Assembly: GCF_002095315.1 (NCBI RefSeq)
Contig: NZ_MLFN01000005.1
Coordinates: 62,001-126,000 of the forward strand
Source of the DNA: Pantoea conspicua
GTDB taxonomy: Bacteria > Pseudomonadota > Gammaproteobacteria > Enterobacterales > Enterobacteriaceae
Direction: 5' to 3'
Length of the DNA stretch: 64,000 nucleotides
The notes under the pieces are model-generated. The model saw only the letters and a list, made by a program, of their open reading frames with translations, made no database searches and was not told the origin of the DNA. Positions 1-10,962 of the stretch are shown here, piece by piece; within the stretch, counting starts at the first letter, position 1, and every line of letters starts with the position of its first letter. The position numbers and the translations under genes are program-made.

Positions 1-4
1 CCTC

Positions 5-1122
5 TTAAACACTTTTAGATAACATTTTTCGGTGAGTATGGATCGACATCACAATGCCAAATCCCGCCATGAGCACGATAAGCGCGGAGCCGCCATAACT
101 GACCAGCGGCAACGGCACGCCAACTACCGGTAAGATACCACTAACCATGCCAATGTTAACGAAAACATAAACGAATAAAATCAGCATTAAACCGCCAGCC
201 ATTACCCGACCAAAAGTGGTTTGCGCCCGGGCTGCCACAATCAAACCGCGCATGATCAGCAGCAGGTAAAGCGCCAGCAGGACCAGCACGCCAACCAGCC
301 CTAACTCTTCGGCCAGCACGGCGAAAATAAAGTCAGTGTGACGCTCCGGCAAAAACTCCAGCTGTGACTGGGTGCCCTGCAGCCAGCCTTTGCCACGCAG
401 CCCGCCGGAACCAATCGCAATTTTTGACTGAATAATGTGGTAACCGGCACCCAGCGGATCGCTTTCCGGGTCGAGCAGCATCATCACGCGGTCACGTTGA
501 TAGTCGTGCATCAGGAAGAACCACAGAATCGGGATAAATGCCGCCACCAGCAGCACCGCGACGCCAATCAGTTTCCAGCTCATACCAGACAGGAACAGCA
601 CAAACAGTCCCGAAGCGGCAATCAGGATCGAAGTACCGAGATCGGGCTGCGCCGCTACCAGCAGAGTAGGCACAAAAATCAGGATCAGCGCGATACCGGT
701 ATTCTTCAGGGTGGGTGGGCAGACGTCACGGTTAATAAAGCGCGCCACCATCAGCGGCACGGCAATCTTCGCGATCTCCGATGGCTGAAAACGGACGATA
801 CCGAGGTCGAGCCAGCGCTGTGCCCCTTTACTGATCTGCCCAAACGCATCCACCGCAATCAGCAGAATGACGCAGATGATGTAGAGGTAGGGCGCCCAGC
901 CTTCGTAGACGCGCGGCGGCACCTGCGCCAGCACAATCATGATCACCAGCCCCATCGCGATCTGGCCGATTTTACGTTCCATCATGCCCGGGTCCTGACC
1001 ACTGGCGCTCCAGATCACCACGCGCTGTAAATCAGCAGGCCGAGAATCACCAGCATAAACAGCGGATCAATATGGATGCGCGTCCAGATCGAGCGTTTCT
1101 GCGGACTATCGTTCATCGACAT
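5..1122 (-). pseudogene. rodA: RodA (MrdB) peptidoglycan glycosyltransferase, apparent 5' frameshift
   Basis: RodA is the SEDS-family glycan polymerase of the elongasome, an inner-membrane protein working with PBP2 (mrdA, immediately upstream). The natural ATG lies at 1122, two bases after the mrdA stop, and encodes MNDSPQKRSIWTRIHI followed by the first membrane segment. The frame then breaks at about 1021-1025: the expected GCG-GTG-GTG (Ala-Val-Val before IWSASGQD) is present with one G fewer, so the upstream frame stops at once. The rest (GTG at 1021 to TAA at 5-7, 338 residues) is intact and nearly identical to E. coli RodA from VIWSASGQD to the C-terminal HRKMLSKSV. The repaired protein would be about 370 aa, the family length. 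Because RodA maintains rod shape, a sequencing or assembly error is the likeliest explanation; a real shift or an internal GTG start is less likely. Confidence 0.85.
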
Positions 1123-1124
1123 GT

Positions 1125-3029
1125 TTATTCACCTTCATAGCCAGGCGGCGTGGGGGCGGCGTCCGGCAGGACTGTATTGTTATCACCTAACATGATGTGA
1201 TCCAGAATCTGTCGCATAACGGTGCCGACAGCCGGTCCGGCACCGCCGTTTTCCAGGATAATGGTCACTGCGACCCGAGGTTTGTCATAGGGAGCAAACG
1301 CGGTCATCAGCTTATGGTCGCGTAATCGTTCGGCAATTTTATGCGCGTTATAGGTTTCATTCTCTTTCAGGCCAAACACCTGCGCCGTTCCTGATTTGGC
1401 GGCGATTTTATAGGGTGCATCAGCAAAGCTCTTGTGGGCAGTGCCGTTAGGGCGATTGGCCACGCCATACATACCATCTTTGGCAATTTCCCAGTAGCCG
1501 GAATGGATGTCGCCAATCGGCGTGGAAGGTGGCTGGCGATAGGGCACCAGGGTGCGTCCTTCGCGGGTCGCGCGCAACATGTGCGGCACCCTGATCTCGC
1601 CATCGTTAATCAGAATCATCATCGCTTTGTTCATCTGCAGCGGCGTCGCCGTCCAGTAACCCTGGCCGATCCCCACCGGGATGGTGTCACCCTGATACCA
1701 CGGTTTTTTAAAGCGCCTGAGTTTCCAGTCGCGGGTTGGCATGTTACCGGCGCTCTCCTGCGGCAAATCGATGCCGGTACGGCTGCCGTAACCAAACTTA
1801 TTCATCCATTCCGATAGCCGATCGATGCCCATGTCATAGGCGACCTGATAGAAAAAGGTATCGGCGGACTCTTCCAGCGCTTTGGTCACGTTCAGACGAC
1901 CGTGGCCCCATTTTTTCCAGTCGCGAAAACGCTTCTCAGAGCCGGGCAGTTGCCACCAGCCCGGATCGAACAGGCTGGTATTGCGGTTAATCACCCCAGC
2001 ACTCAGTGCAGAGACCGCGACATAAGGTTTTACCGTTGAGGCGGGGGGATAAGCAGCCTGAATGGCACGGTTATACAGTGGCCGGTTTTCATCGCTGAGC
2101 AGGCCGCGATAATCCTTGCTGGAGATGCCGTCGACAAACAGATTCGGGTCGTAGCTGGGGGTAGAAACCATGGCAAGAATCTCGCCGGTACGCGGATCGC
2201 TGACCACCACTGCGGCGCGACTGCCGGTCAGCAGCGTTTCGATATACTGCTGCAGCTTCAGGTCGATGGTCAGGTAGATATCGCGGCCCGCCTGCGGCGA
2301 CTCTTCGTGCAGCTGACGGATCACCCGGCCACGGTTGTTGACCTCAACCTCTTCAAAACCGGTTTTGCCATGCAGCAGATCTTCGTAATAGGCTTCAATG
2401 CCCAGCTTACCGATGTCGTGCGTGGCCGCGTAGTTTGGCCATTTGCCCTCTTTATCGAGGCGGGCAACGTCACGATCGTTAATTTTTGATACATAACCGA
2501 CCACGTGCGTCAGGGTCTGACCAAACGGGTAGTAGCGGCGCTGATAGCCTTTGACTTCAACGCCGGGAAAGCGGTACTGATTGACGGCAAAGCGCGCAAC
2601 CTGCACTTCATTCAGGCCGGTCTTCACCGGGATAGAGGTAAAACGACGCGAGCGTTTACGCTCTTTTTGAAAGTTTTCGAGGTCGTCGTCGGTGAGTTCG
2701 AGAATCGGGCGCAGTTTATCCAGCGTCTGCTGCAGATTATCGACTTTTTCCGGGACCAGTTCGGCCTGATAAATGGTGCGGTTCAGCGCCAGCGGCGTGC
2801 CGGTACGGTCATAGATAATGCCGCGGCTGGGCGCGACCGGCACCAGCTTGATGCGGTTTTCGTTTGAACGGGTGCTGTAATCGTCGAAGCGTAAAATTTG
2901 CAGGTGGTAAAGGTTAACCACCAGCACGGAGGAGAGCAGTAAGATCCCGACGAAAGCGATAAACGCCCGGCGGACAAAGAGTTTCTGTTCGGCACTGTAA
3001 TCGCGAAAGGCGTTGCTTTGTAATTTCAT
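1125..3029 (-). CDS. mrdA: Penicillin-binding protein 2 (elongasome transpeptidase)
   Basis: PBP2 cross-links peptidoglycan during lateral wall growth and partners RodA. The 634-aa product matches the E. coli length (633). Residues about 20-42 form the single N-terminal membrane anchor, followed by the PBP dimerisation region and the transpeptidase domain. The active-site motifs are visible: STVK with catalytic Ser at about 331, SAD at 388-390 in the SxN position, and KSGT at 545-548. It is transcribed rlmH-mrdA-rodA, with a 34-bp gap to rlmH upstream and two bases before the rodA start, so the two partner proteins are tightly coupled. No lesion is seen in this gene. Confidence 0.97.
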   Translation of the reverse strand: MKLQSNAFRDYSAEQKLFVRRAFIAFVGILLLSSVLVVNLYHLQILRFDDYSTRSNENRIKLVPVAPSRGIIYDRTGTPLALNRTIYQAELVPEKVDNLQQTLDKLRPILELTDDDLENFQKERKRSRRFTSIPVKTGLNEVQVARFAVNQYRFPGVEVKGYQRRYYPFGQTLTHVVGYVSKINDRDVARLDKEGKWPNYAATHDIGKLGIEAYYEDLLHGKTGFEEVEVNNRGRVIRQLHEESPQAGRDIYLTIDLKLQQYIETLLTGSRAAVVVSDPRTGEILAMVSTPSYDPNLFVDGISSKDYRGLLSDENRPLYNRAIQAAYPPASTVKPYVAVSALSAGVINRNTSLFDPGWWQLPGSEKRFRDWKKWGHGRLNVTKALEESADTFFYQVAYDMGIDRLSEWMNKFGYGSRTGIDLPQESAGNMPTRDWKLRRFKKPWYQGDTIPVGIGQGYWTATPLQMNKAMMILINDGEIRVPHMLRATREGRTLVPYRQPPSTPIGDIHSGYWEIAKDGMYGVANRPNGTAHKSFADAPYKIAAKSGTAQVFGLKENETYNAHKIAERLRDHKLMTAFAPYDKPRVAVTIILENGGAGPAVGTVMRQILDHIMLGDNNTVLPDAAPTPPGYEGE

Positions 3030-3063
3030 CCGCTACTTGTCATGTCTGATGTGGGCTGATCGG

Positions 3064-3534
3064 TCATTCACGATGATAAGGATGATTTGTCGTTATGCTC
3101 CATGCACGATACAGGCTTTCGGCCACCAGCACGCGCACCAGCGGATGGGGCAGCGTCAATGCTGACAGTGACCAGCTCTGTTCGGCCGCCGCTTTGCACG
3201 CCGGGGCCAGACCTTCAGGACCGCCAATCAACAGGCTGACATCGCGACCATCCAGCTTCCAGCGTTCGAGCTGCTGTGCCAGCTGCGGGGTCTCCCACGG
3301 ATGTCCGGGAATATCCAGCGTCACGATGCGATTGCCTTTGCCGACCGCCGCTAACATCGCTTCACCCTCTTTTTCAAGGATGCGCTTAATATCAGCATTT
3401 TTGCCGCGTTTACCCGCGGTCACTTCGGTCAGCTCCAGCGGCATATCTTTCGGGAAGCGGCGCAGATACTCCATAAAACCGGTCTGCACCCAGTCAGGCA
3501 TTTTGGTGCCGACGGCAACAAGTTGCAGTTTCAC
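3064..3534 (-). CDS. rlmH: 23S rRNA pseudouridine1915 N3-methyltransferase RlmH
   Basis: RlmH is a small SPOUT-class methyltransferase that modifies pseudouridine 1915 in helix 69 of 23S rRNA on assembled 70S ribosomes. The 156-aa frame is the family length and carries the SAM-binding trefoil-knot region: LLIGGPEGL at about 102-110 and the C-terminal [21 protein letters not shown] stretch ending in NHPYHRE. It follows rsfS with a 3-bp gap, an arrangement conserved in enterobacteria, and precedes mrdA. Confidence 0.97.
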   Translation of the reverse strand: MKLQLVAVGTKMPDWVQTGFMEYLRRFPKDMPLELTEVTAGKRGKNADIKRILEKEGEAMLAAVGKGNRIVTLDIPGHPWETPQLAQQLERWKLDGRDVSLLIGGPEGLAPACKAAAEQSWSLSALTLPHPLVRVLVAESLYRAWSITTNHPYHRE

Positions 3535-3537
3535 CGG

Positions 3538-3855
3538 TTAGCCCCAGAGTTTTTCCAGCTCATACAGCTGGCGACTCTCTTCCTGCATCACATGCACGAT
3601 GACATCACCGAGATCAACCACAACCCAATCTGCTGCGCTTTTGCCTTCAATGCCTAATGGCATCAGGCCTGCTAAACGCGACTCCTGCTCAACGTGCTCA
3701 GCGATCGAGGTGACGTGACGCGTGGAGGTGCCGGTGCAGATGATCATGAAATCGGTGATGCTGGATTTGCCCTGAACGTCGATGGTGACAATGTCCTGGC
3801 CTTTGAGATCATCAATCTTATCAATAACGAACTCTTGGAGTGCTTTACCTTGCAA
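3538..3855 (-). CDS. rsfS: Ribosomal silencing factor RsfS
   Basis: RsfS binds ribosomal protein uL14 on the free 50S subunit and blocks joining to 30S, lowering translation in stationary phase or starvation. The 105-aa product is exactly the E. coli YbeB length and contains the conserved [20 protein letters not shown] core and the [15 protein letters not shown] strand-helix. It is the first gene of the rsfS-rlmH-mrdA-rodA run. In E. coli cobC sits between nadD and rsfS; here only 92 bp separate them, with no room for cobC. Confidence 0.97.
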   Translation of the reverse strand: MQGKALQEFVIDKIDDLKGQDIVTIDVQGKSSITDFMIICTGTSTRHVTSIAEHVEQESRLAGLMPLGIEGKSAADWVVVDLGDVIVHVMQEESRQLYELEKLWG

Positions 3856-3947
3856 AAGGTTCCCCTCTAAAACTGGTGGTGACGAGCCGGCTGTAAGCCC
3901 GGATTATGCAGCCAAAAAATTAAGCGGCGCAGTATAGCATGCCCGGA

Positions 3948-4592
3948 TTAGTCGCGATATAAGCCTGCGCGGTCGATATAATCGATAACCGCAGCGGGCA
4001 GCAGGTCGTCGCAGGATTGATGATGATGGCGACGGCGACGGATCTCCGTGGCGGAAATGTCAACCAGCGGCGTTTCTGCCAGCCAGATATGGCCAGCGGG
4101 CTGAAGATGGAGCCGTTGTACGTCGTGCGTCACATGCTGATCGAGCCAGCGCTGCATCTCTGGCGACGCCATCTGCGTCGGGTAGCCTGGCCGCTGGCAC
4201 ACCAGCAGGTGGCAGAGCGACAGCAGATCCTGCCAGCGATGCCACTTTGATAAGCTGAGCAGCGAATCCTGACCGATGATAAAGCCCAGCGGCTGCTGAG
4301 CGCCACGCTCGGCACGCAGGCTTTCCAGCGTGGCCACGGTCCAGGAAGGCGTATCGCGCTTCAGTTCGCGGGTATCAATGTCAAACAGCGGCAAGTCGGC
4401 AATGGCGCAACGCAGCATATCCACTCGCTGATCCGCGCTGGCTTCCGGCTGCGGACGATGCGGCGGGACGTTGTTGGGCAACAGCGTGACTTTTTGCAGC
4501 CCGGTCTGCTGCGCCAGTGCTTCAACCGGACGCAGGTGGCCGAAATGAATCGGATCGAAGGTGCCACCAAACAGCGCGTGTAACTCAGACAT
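3948..4592 (-). CDS. nadD: Nicotinate-nucleotide adenylyltransferase
   Basis: NadD makes nicotinic acid adenine dinucleotide from nicotinate mononucleotide and ATP in NAD synthesis. The 214-aa sequence begins with the nucleotidyltransferase signature [11 protein letters not shown] (residues 9-19, HxGH-type) and carries the C-terminal ISATEIRRR motif. It overlaps the end of holA by 8 bp, so translation is probably coupled in the leuS-lptE-holA-nadD operon. Confidence 0.97.
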   Translation of the reverse strand: MSELHALFGGTFDPIHFGHLRPVEALAQQTGLQKVTLLPNNVPPHRPQPEASADQRVDMLRCAIADLPLFDIDTRELKRDTPSWTVATLESLRAERGAQQPLGFIIGQDSLLSLSKWHRWQDLLSLCHLLVCQRPGYPTQMASPEMQRWLDQHVTHDVQRLHLQPAGHIWLAETPLVDISATEIRRRRHHHQSCDDLLPAAVIDYIDRAGLYRD

Positions 4593-5616
4593 GGGCGAAG
4601 CTCGCGGGAAACGCGCGACTGCTGAGCAGCAGCGTCAGGGTTTGCAGCTGCGGCCAGACCGGCTGACCGTAATCCTGCTTTAAGGTGATCTCTATCTGAC
4701 TCAGCAGATGGATAGCGCGTTGCAGACGCACCGCATCCAGCCGTTGCAGCGCCTCCGTGAACAGGGTACGGCGATTCTGCCAGATGCGCTGTTGATCCAT
4801 TAGCGTACGCAGCGGCTGCTGTGACTGATGGCGTTGCAGATGCAGCAGCGTCAGTAAATCGCGCTGCAGGGTACGCAGCAGGATCACCACTTCGCTCTCT
4901 TCCCGCTCCAGCTGGTGCAGGATGTGCAACGCGCGGCGACTTTTACCCGCCAGCACGGCATCCACCCAGTGGAAAGGGGTAAAGTGCGCCGCATCGCTGA
5001 CCGCTTCCTCAACCCGTGGCAGCGTCAGTTTGCCGTCCGGCCATTGTAGCGACAGCCGCTCCAGCGCCTGAGCCAGCGCCAGCAGATTGCCCTCATAGCA
5101 GTAACACAGCAGCTGAACCGCCGCGTCATCCACCGCCAGCTTCAGCGCTTTGGCGCGGTTAACTACCCAGCGCGGCAGTTGTGCCTGTTCCGGTGTCTGA
5201 CAGGGGACTAACACGGCGGAAGCGGAAAGGGCTTTAAACCAGGCGCCGTTTTCCTGCGCTTTGGTCAGCTTCGGCATCCGGCATATCAGCAGAATATCGG
5301 CATGCAGCAGTTGTGACAGCTTAACCAGCTGCTCAGCCATCGCCGCATTCGGTCCATTGTCGGGGAATTGCAGCGTGAGCGTCTGCCGCTGGGCAAACAG
5401 ACTCAGCGACTGACAGCTGACGAACAGGCTCTCCCAGTCGGTCTGGGCATCAAGGCTGACGCTGAAGTGTTCTTCGAAGCCCTGCGTGGTGGCGGCTGCC
5501 CGGATCGCGTCTGCGCTCTCCTGCAACAGCAAGGGTTCGTTACCGGCTAATAAATAACAGGCGCGCAGCCCCTCACGGAGCTGCGCGCTGAGTTGCTCAG
5601 GATAAATCCTGATCAT
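4585..5616 (-). CDS. holA: DNA polymerase III subunit delta
   Basis: HolA (delta) is the clamp-loader subunit that opens the beta sliding clamp. The 343-aa frame has the family length and begins [30 protein letters not shown] as in E. coli. Its start codon overlaps the lptE stop by 4 bp (ATGA) and its end overlaps nadD by 8 bp. These overlaps place it within one transcript with lptE and leuS upstream. Confidence 0.96.
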   Translation of the reverse strand: MIRIYPEQLSAQLREGLRACYLLAGNEPLLLQESADAIRAAATTQGFEEHFSVSLDAQTDWESLFVSCQSLSLFAQRQTLTLQFPDNGPNAAMAEQLVKLSQLLHADILLICRMPKLTKAQENGAWFKALSASAVLVPCQTPEQAQLPRWVVNRAKALKLAVDDAAVQLLCYCYEGNLLALAQALERLSLQWPDGKLTLPRVEEAVSDAAHFTPFHWVDAVLAGKSRRALHILHQLEREESEVVILLRTLQRDLLTLLHLQRHQSQQPLRTLMDQQRIWQNRRTLFTEALQRLDAVRLQRAIHLLSQIEITLKQDYGQPVWPQLQTLTLLLSSRAFPASFAHV

Positions 5617-6212
5617 TGCAGACTGGTGGCAGAGGAAGAAGGGGCTTCCTCTGAGTCCTGACCCGGCACCGGAATTGTCGTCTGGCGCAGGGTATCTTTA
5701 CCGTTGAGCTGGGCCGCATGAACCGTCAGCAGCTTACGTACCAGCTGCTCGGCAGCACGCTGACGCATCTCCTGCGTAATCATGTCCTGCTCAGCATCTT
5801 TCGCCAGCGCCGCATTCGGGTTATCGAAGAACGAACGATAGACCGTGGTACTGATCGGATAGATACCTTTGCCCGGCAACAGCACCTGCGCGGTAATGGT
5901 CATCACCAGCTGATACTCGGCGGCGGTACCAGTGATAAAGACCGACGCGGTATCGCGGCCCTGCACTTCGCTACCCAGACGCAGCGTCGGGATATCGGTG
6001 CGGTTCTGCTTGCTGTCCTCAACAATGCGCACATTGTTGACACGCAGCTGCTGACGAACGGTACGCGCCAGTGGCCCGTAAGGATCGCCGGTAGCAACAA
6101 TCAGGGTTTTCAGTTCACTCGGCACCTGGGTGGTGCCGCGTGGATGAAAACCACAGCCGGCGGTGATCACCACCGCCAGCATGACAAACAACCTGATAAT
6201 CGGATGTCGCAC
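5613..6212 (-). CDS. lptE: LPS assembly lipoprotein LptE
   Basis: LptE is the outer-membrane lipoprotein that plugs LptD and delivers LPS to the cell surface. The 199-aa precursor begins with a hydrophobic signal and the lipobox-like sequence [13 protein letters not shown], with the modified Cys at about residue 20. The C-terminal tail is rich in Ser and Gln. It lies 14 bp after leuS and overlaps holA by 4 bp. Confidence 0.96.
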   Translation of the reverse strand: MRHPIIRLFVMLAVVITAGCGFHPRGTTQVPSELKTLIVATGDPYGPLARTVRQQLRVNNVRIVEDSKQNRTDIPTLRLGSEVQGRDTASVFITGTAAEYQLVMTITAQVLLPGKGIYPISTTVYRSFFDNPNAALAKDAEQDMITQEMRQRAAEQLVRKLLTVHAAQLNGKDTLRQTTIPVPGQDSEEAPSSSATSLQ

Positions 6213-6226
6213 AGTTCCTCCTGAAC

Positions 6227-8809
6227 TTAACCCACGACCAGGTTAAGCAGTTTGCCCGGTACATAAATGACTTTACGAATCGTCACGCCGTCCAGGTATT
6301 TCGCCACCAGATGCTCCTGGGCAGCGCGTGCCTGAACCTGTTCCTGTGTGGCATCGGCTGGCACAGTAATTTTACCGCGCACTTTACCGTTAACCTGCAC
6401 CACCACCAGCAGTGAATCTTCCACCATTGCGGCTTCATCAGCAACCGGCCATGAGGCTTCATCAATCGTGCCTTCGCCACCCAGCGTCTGCCACAGCACA
6501 TAGCTGGCATGCGGCGTGAACGGATAGAGCAGACGGACGATTGCCAGCAGCGCTTCCTGCATCAGCGCACGATCCTGCTCGCTCTCCTGAGGCGCGCGTG
6601 CCAGTTTGTTCATCAGCTCCATAATGGCGGCAATGGCGGTGTTGAACGTCTGACGACGGCCAATGTCATCTGCCACTTTGGCGATGGTTTTGTGCAGATC
6701 GCGACGCAGTGATTTCTGCTCATCATTGAGGCTGGCGACGTCGAGCGCCACGGTAGTGCCTTTCTGAGTATGGTCGAACACCAGCTTCCAGACGCGTTTC
6801 AGGAAGCGGTTAGCCCCTTCTACACCTGATTCCTGCCACTCCAGCGTCATATCAGCCGGAGAAGCAAACATCATAAACAGACGCACGGTATCGGCGCCGT
6901 AACGCTCGACCATCAGCTGAGGATCAATGCCGTTGTTCTTCGACTTCGACATCTTGCTCATGCCCGCGTAGATCACGTCGCGGCCCTGAGTATCAACCGC
7001 CTTGATGATGCGGCCTTTCTCATCGCGTTCCACATTAACGTCGACCGGAGAAACCCAGTTACGCTCGCCGTTGGCACCCAGGTAATAGAAGGCATCGGCC
7101 AGTACCATACCCTGACACAGCAGGCGCTTAGCCGGTTCATTGGAGTTAACCAGGCCAGCGTCACGCAGCAGTTTGTGGAAGAAGCGGAAATACATCAGGT
7201 GCATGATGGCGTGTTCAATTCCCCCCACATACTGATCGACCGGCAGCCAGTAGTTCGCCGCCGCCGGGTCCAGCATGCCATCCTTGTAGTCCGCGCAGGT
7301 GTAACGCGCGTAGTACCAGGACGATTCCATAAAGGTATCGAAGGTGTCGGTTTCACGCAGCGCTGGCTGACCGTTCACCGTGGTTTTTGCCCACTCCGGA
7401 TCGGCTTTAATCGGGCTGGTAATGCCGTCCATCACCACATCTTCTGGCAGGATCACCGGCAGCTGGTCTTCTGGCGCAGGCATGACCGTTCCATCTTCCA
7501 GCGTGACCATCGGGATTGGCGCACCCCAGTAACGCTGACGTGAGACACCCCAGTCGCGCAGGCGGTAGTTCACTTTACGCACGCCCACGCCTTTTGCGGC
7601 CAGCGCTTCGGCAATGGCGTTGAAGCCGGCGGCATGATCCAGACCGTTAAATTCGCCTGAGTTAAACAGCGCACCTTTATCGGTCATCGCTGCGGTGCTG
7701 ACGTCTGGTACACTGCCGTCAAGGTTCAGGACGACGGGCTTAATCGGCAGATCGTATTTGGTGGCAAATTCCCAGTCGCGTTGATCGTGGGCCGGAACCG
7801 CCATTACCGCGCCGGTGCCATATTCCATCAGCACAAAGTTAGCCACCCAGACCGGGATGGGCTCGCCGGTCAGCGGATGGATAGCAGACAGGCCAGTGGC
7901 CATGCCTTTCTTCTCCATGGTCGCCATTTCCGCTTCAGCCACTTTGGTGTTGCGGCATTCGGCGATAAAGTCAGCCAGCACCGGATTATTCACCGAAGCC
8001 TGGGTAGCCAGCGGGTGACCGGCCGCCACGGCGACATAGGTCGCGCCGATAAAGGTATCCGGACGGGTGGTGTAGACGGTGACTTTCTCTTCGCTGTTCG
8101 CCACGTCAAAGGTGATCTCTACCCCTTCAGAGCGGCCAATCCAGTTACGCTGCATGGTCTTGACCTGCTCAGGCCACTCTTCCAGCGTATCAAGATCGTT
8201 CAGCAGTTCTTCTGCGTAATCGGTGATTTTAATAAACCACTGCGGGATCTCTTTACGTTCAACTTTGGTATCACAGCGCCAGCAGCAGCCATCAATTACC
8301 TGCTCGTTAGCCAGCACGGTCTGGTCATTCGGGCACCAGTTCACCGCAGAGGTTTTTTTATACACCAGGCCTTTTTCATACAGCTTAGTGAAAAACCACT
8401 GTTCCCAGCGATAATATTCCGGCTGACAGGTCGCCAGTTCACGGCTCCAGTCATAACCAAAACCCAGCAGTTTAAGCTGGTTTTTCATGTAGGCGATGTT
8501 GTCGTAGGTCCAGGGAGCGGGTGCAGTATTGTTTTTTACTGCAGCGCCTTCTGCAGGCAGACCGAAAGCATCCCAGCCAATCGGCTGTAGCACGTTTTTG
8601 CCGAGCATACGCTGATAACGCGCGATTACGTCGCCGATGGTGTAGTTACGAACGTGGCCCATATGCAGGCGACCAGAAGGATAGGGCAACATGGATAGGC
8701 AATAGTATTTTTCTTTGCCTTCCTGCTCAGTCACTTTAAACGTTTCGTTTTCATCCCAGTGCTGCTGCACGCGGGATTCAATCTCTTCCGGGCGGTATTG
8801 CTCTTGCAT
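6227..8809 (-). CDS. leuS: Leucyl-tRNA synthetase
   Basis: LeuS charges tRNA-Leu. The 860-aa protein has the E. coli length. The class I HIGH-type motif is HMGH at residues 49-52, and the KMSKS loop ([10 protein letters not shown]) lies near residue 619. Between them sits the CP1 editing domain. It is the first gene of leuS-lptE-holA-nadD and has its own promoter just upstream (8862-8890). Confidence 0.98.
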   Translation of the reverse strand: MQEQYRPEEIESRVQQHWDENETFKVTEQEGKEKYYCLSMLPYPSGRLHMGHVRNYTIGDVIARYQRMLGKNVLQPIGWDAFGLPAEGAAVKNNTAPAPWTYDNIAYMKNQLKLLGFGYDWSRELATCQPEYYRWEQWFFTKLYEKGLVYKKTSAVNWCPNDQTVLANEQVIDGCCWRCDTKVERKEIPQWFIKITDYAEELLNDLDTLEEWPEQVKTMQRNWIGRSEGVEITFDVANSEEKVTVYTTRPDTFIGATYVAVAAGHPLATQASVNNPVLADFIAECRNTKVAEAEMATMEKKGMATGLSAIHPLTGEPIPVWVANFVLMEYGTGAVMAVPAHDQRDWEFATKYDLPIKPVVLNLDGSVPDVSTAAMTDKGALFNSGEFNGLDHAAGFNAIAEALAAKGVGVRKVNYRLRDWGVSRQRYWGAPIPMVTLEDGTVMPAPEDQLPVILPEDVVMDGITSPIKADPEWAKTTVNGQPALRETDTFDTFMESSWYYARYTCADYKDGMLDPAAANYWLPVDQYVGGIEHAIMHLMYFRFFHKLLRDAGLVNSNEPAKRLLCQGMVLADAFYYLGANGERNWVSPVDVNVERDEKGRIIKAVDTQGRDVIYAGMSKMSKSKNNGIDPQLMVERYGADTVRLFMMFASPADMTLEWQESGVEGANRFLKRVWKLVFDHTQKGTTVALDVASLNDEQKSLRRDLHKTIAKVADDIGRRQTFNTAIAAIMELMNKLARAPQESEQDRALMQEALLAIVRLLYPFTPHASYVLWQTLGGEGTIDEASWPVADEAAMVEDSLLVVVQVNGKVRGKITVPADATQEQVQARAAQEHLVAKYLDGVTIRKVIYVPGKLLNLVVG

Positions 8810-8861
8810 GGCTGCCTGTGGTCCTTAATGAATAACACTTTGCTGATGTTAAGATCCGCAT

Positions 8862-8890
8862 AGCATACCCATAAGGCCGCGCATCAACAA
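8862..8890 (-). promoter_or_regulatory. Predicted sigma-70 promoter of leuS
   Basis: On the minus strand a -35 TTGTTG (8885-8890) and a -10 TATGCT (8862-8867) are separated by 17 bp, about 50 bp upstream of the leuS ATG. The match is reasonable but was found by eye only. Confidence 0.5.
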
Positions 8891-9031
8891 CACTTCCCAC
8901 TTTTGCTGGCGCGATTTCTGCGGAAAGCGTCAATGCCTTCACCCTTTTGTAATTCCCTGTACAGACGACACGGCAAACAGCGCAAAGCGACTAAACTTAC
9001 TGCAGCGATGATCTACATAAAGGAGAACAAA

Positions 9032-9514
9032 ATGAATAAAGTGGCTCAGGAATATCGCGAGTCGTTAGCGGTGCTGACCGAACGTCTTCGTCAGGGCGAT
9101 CGGAATATTGATAGTCTGATTAGCGAACGGCGCAGCCAGCTGATGGCGCGTCCGGATCTGACCACCGATGAGGTCGATCAGGCACTCAACTCGGTGCGCC
9201 GCGATTTAGAAGAGTTTGCACGCAGCTATACCGATGTAGAAGAACCGCTGGCCGATTCACTGTTTATGCGGATTATTCGCGAAAGCGTCTGGAAAGAGCT
9301 GGCGGATATCACCGATAAAAGCCAGCTTGAGTGGCGTGAAGTGTTTCAGGATCTGCATCACCATGGCGTTTATCAGAGCGGAGAAGTGGTGGGGCTGGGC
9401 AATCTGGTGTGTGAAAAGTGCCAGTTCACCCGCGCAATCTACACGCCTGAAACCCTGTCCCGCTGTCCGGAGTGCGGTCACGATCAGTTTCAGCGTCAGC
9501 CATTCGAACCCTGA
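9032..9514 (+). CDS. ybeL: YbeL, zinc-ribbon protein (DUF1451)
   Basis: A conserved enterobacterial protein of unknown function. The start at 9032 (MNKVAQEYRESLAVL) is chosen because AAGGAG precedes it by 8 bp and E. coli YbeL begins the same way; a longer frame from 8903 has no such support. The 160-aa product has a charged, probably coiled N-terminal two-thirds and a C-terminal zinc ribbon with two Cys pairs (CEKC and CPEC), followed by GHDQFQRQPFEP. It is divergent from leuS and ends at a bidirectional terminator shared with gltL. Confidence 0.93.
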   Translation: MNKVAQEYRESLAVLTERLRQGDRNIDSLISERRSQLMARPDLTTDEVDQALNSVRRDLEEFARSYTDVEEPLADSLFMRIIRESVWKELADITDKSQLEWREVFQDLHHHGVYQSGEVVGLGNLVCEKCQFTRAIYTPETLSRCPECGHDQFQRQPFEP

Positions 9515-9547
9515 AAAAATGGCGGGCACCTGGCCCGCCTTTCTTTC
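9515..9547. terminator. Bidirectional intrinsic terminator between ybeL and gltL
   Basis: The stem GGCGGGC / GCCCGCC (9521-9537 region, loop ACCTG) is flanked by A6 on the left and a T-rich run on the right, so it can end both ybeL (+) and gltJKL (-). Confidence 0.85.
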
Positions 9548-9558
9548 GTGCAAAAGAT

Positions 9559-10284
9559 TCAGTGCAAAATTTTCGCGAGGAAATCTTTGGCGCGGTCAGA
9601 CTGCGGGTTATTAAAGAAGTCATCTTTATTGGTGTCTTCGATAATTTTACCCTCATCCATGAAGATCACGCGATTGGCCACTTTCCGGGCAAAGCCCATC
9701 TCATGTGTCACCACCATCATCGTCATCCCTTCCTGCGCCAGTTCAACCATCACATCCAGCACTTCGTTAATCATCTCGGGATCAAGCGCGGAGGTGGGCT
9801 CGTCAAACAGCATCGCAATCGGGTCCATACAAAGCGCGCGGGCAATCGCCACACGCTGCTGCTGGCCGCCTGAGAGCTGACCCGGAAACTTCTCGGCGTG
9901 CGCCGATAACCCCACCCGATTGAGCAGTTTCAGCCCCTTATCACGCGCCGCCGCTTTATCGCGTTTCAGCACTTTCACCTGCGCCAGCACCAGGTTGTTG
10001 ATGATGCTGAGGTGCGGAAACAGTTCGAAGTGCTGGAATACCATCCCGACCTGACTACGCAGCCTGGCGAGATTGGTTTTCTTGTTGTTCACTTCGGTGC
10101 CGTTCACCGCGATCACGCCTTGCTGAATCGGCTCAAGGCCATTCACTGTCTTAATCAGGGTCGATTTACCGGATCCGGACGGTCCGCATACCACCACCAC
10201 TTCACCTTTTTTAACTTCGGTAGAGCAGTCGGTCAGCACCTGAAAGTGACCATACCACTTAGAAACATTTTTCAGGCTAATCAT
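9559..10284 (-). CDS. gltL: Glutamate/aspartate ABC transporter ATP-binding protein GltL
   Basis: This is the ATPase of the high-affinity glutamate/aspartate importer. The 241-aa sequence has the Walker [10 protein letters not shown] (residues 34-42), the ABC signature LSGGQQQR (about 137) and Walker [10 protein letters not shown], and matches E. coli GltL in length. It is the last gene of gltI-(SroC)-gltJ-gltK-gltL, directly abutting gltK. Confidence 0.97.
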   Translation of the reverse strand: MISLKNVSKWYGHFQVLTDCSTEVKKGEVVVVCGPSGSGKSTLIKTVNGLEPIQQGVIAVNGTEVNNKKTNLARLRSQVGMVFQHFELFPHLSIINNLVLAQVKVLKRDKAAARDKGLKLLNRVGLSAHAEKFPGQLSGGQQQRVAIARALCMDPIAMLFDEPTSALDPEMINEVLDVMVELAQEGMTMMVVTHEMGFARKVANRVIFMDEGKIIEDTNKDDFFNNPQSDRAKDFLAKILH

Positions 10285-10962
10285 TTAAACCGTCCTTTTT
10301 CTTTTTAGATAACTGACCAGCAGTGACGCGCTCAGGCTGATAACGAAGTAGACCAGACCGGCAAACAGAATCATTTCAACCTGAGTGCCGTCGCGCTCAC
10401 CAATGGTGGACGCCGTACGGAAGAAGTCCGCCAGGCTTAACACATAGACCAGCGAGGTATCCTGAAACAGCACGATACCCTGAGTCAGCAGCAGCGGCAC
10501 CATGGCGCGAAACGCCTGCGGCAGGATGATAAGTTTCATCGATTGCCACTGCGTCATGCCCAGCGCCAGCGCGGCATTGCCCTGACCGCGTGAGATACTG
10601 ATAATCCCGGCGCGGATAATTTCCGAGTAATAGGCAGCTTCAAAAAGTGAGAAGGCGACCATCGCGGAAATCAGGCGGATATCCGTTTTCGGCGACAGTC
10701 CCAGTACCTGTTGCAGGAAACTCGGCACCACCAGATAGAACCACAGCAGCACCATGACCAGCGGCACCGAGCGGAACAGGTTGACGTACAGTCTGGCGAA
10801 CCAGCTGACCGGCTTGATGGACGACAGACGCATTACCGCCAGCAGCGTACCCCAGAGAATACCGAATACCACGGCGGTGATGGTGATCTTGAAGGTGATT
10901 ACCAGGCCGTTAAGCAGATAGGGCAGGCTGGGGGTAATTGAACTCCAGTCAAACTCGTACAT
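10285..10962 (-). CDS. gltK: Glutamate/aspartate ABC transporter permease GltK
   Basis: An integral membrane permease of the polar amino acid family (HisMQ-like), 225 aa. It has several hydrophobic segments and the EAA-type loop [23 protein letters not shown] in the middle, which contacts the ATPase. The start overlaps the last base of gltJ and the end abuts gltL, giving a tightly packed operon. Confidence 0.97.
   Translation of the reverse strand: MYEFDWSSITPSLPYLLNGLVITFKITITAVVFGILWGTLLAVMRLSSIKPVSWFARLYVNLFRSVPLVMVLLWFYLVVPSFLQQVLGLSPKTDIRLISAMVAFSLFEAAYYSEIIRAGIISISRGQGNAALALGMTQWQSMKLIILPQAFRAMVPLLLTQGIVLFQDTSLVYVLSLADFFRTASTIGERDGTQVEMILFAGLVYFVISLSASLLVSYLKRKRTV

Noticed and set aside
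7781-8590. 269-codon open frame on the plus strand inside leuS
   Set aside because: It is antisense to a fully conserved leuS, has no ribosome site and reads as low-complexity His/Arg-rich sequence; a shadow of GC-biased codons.
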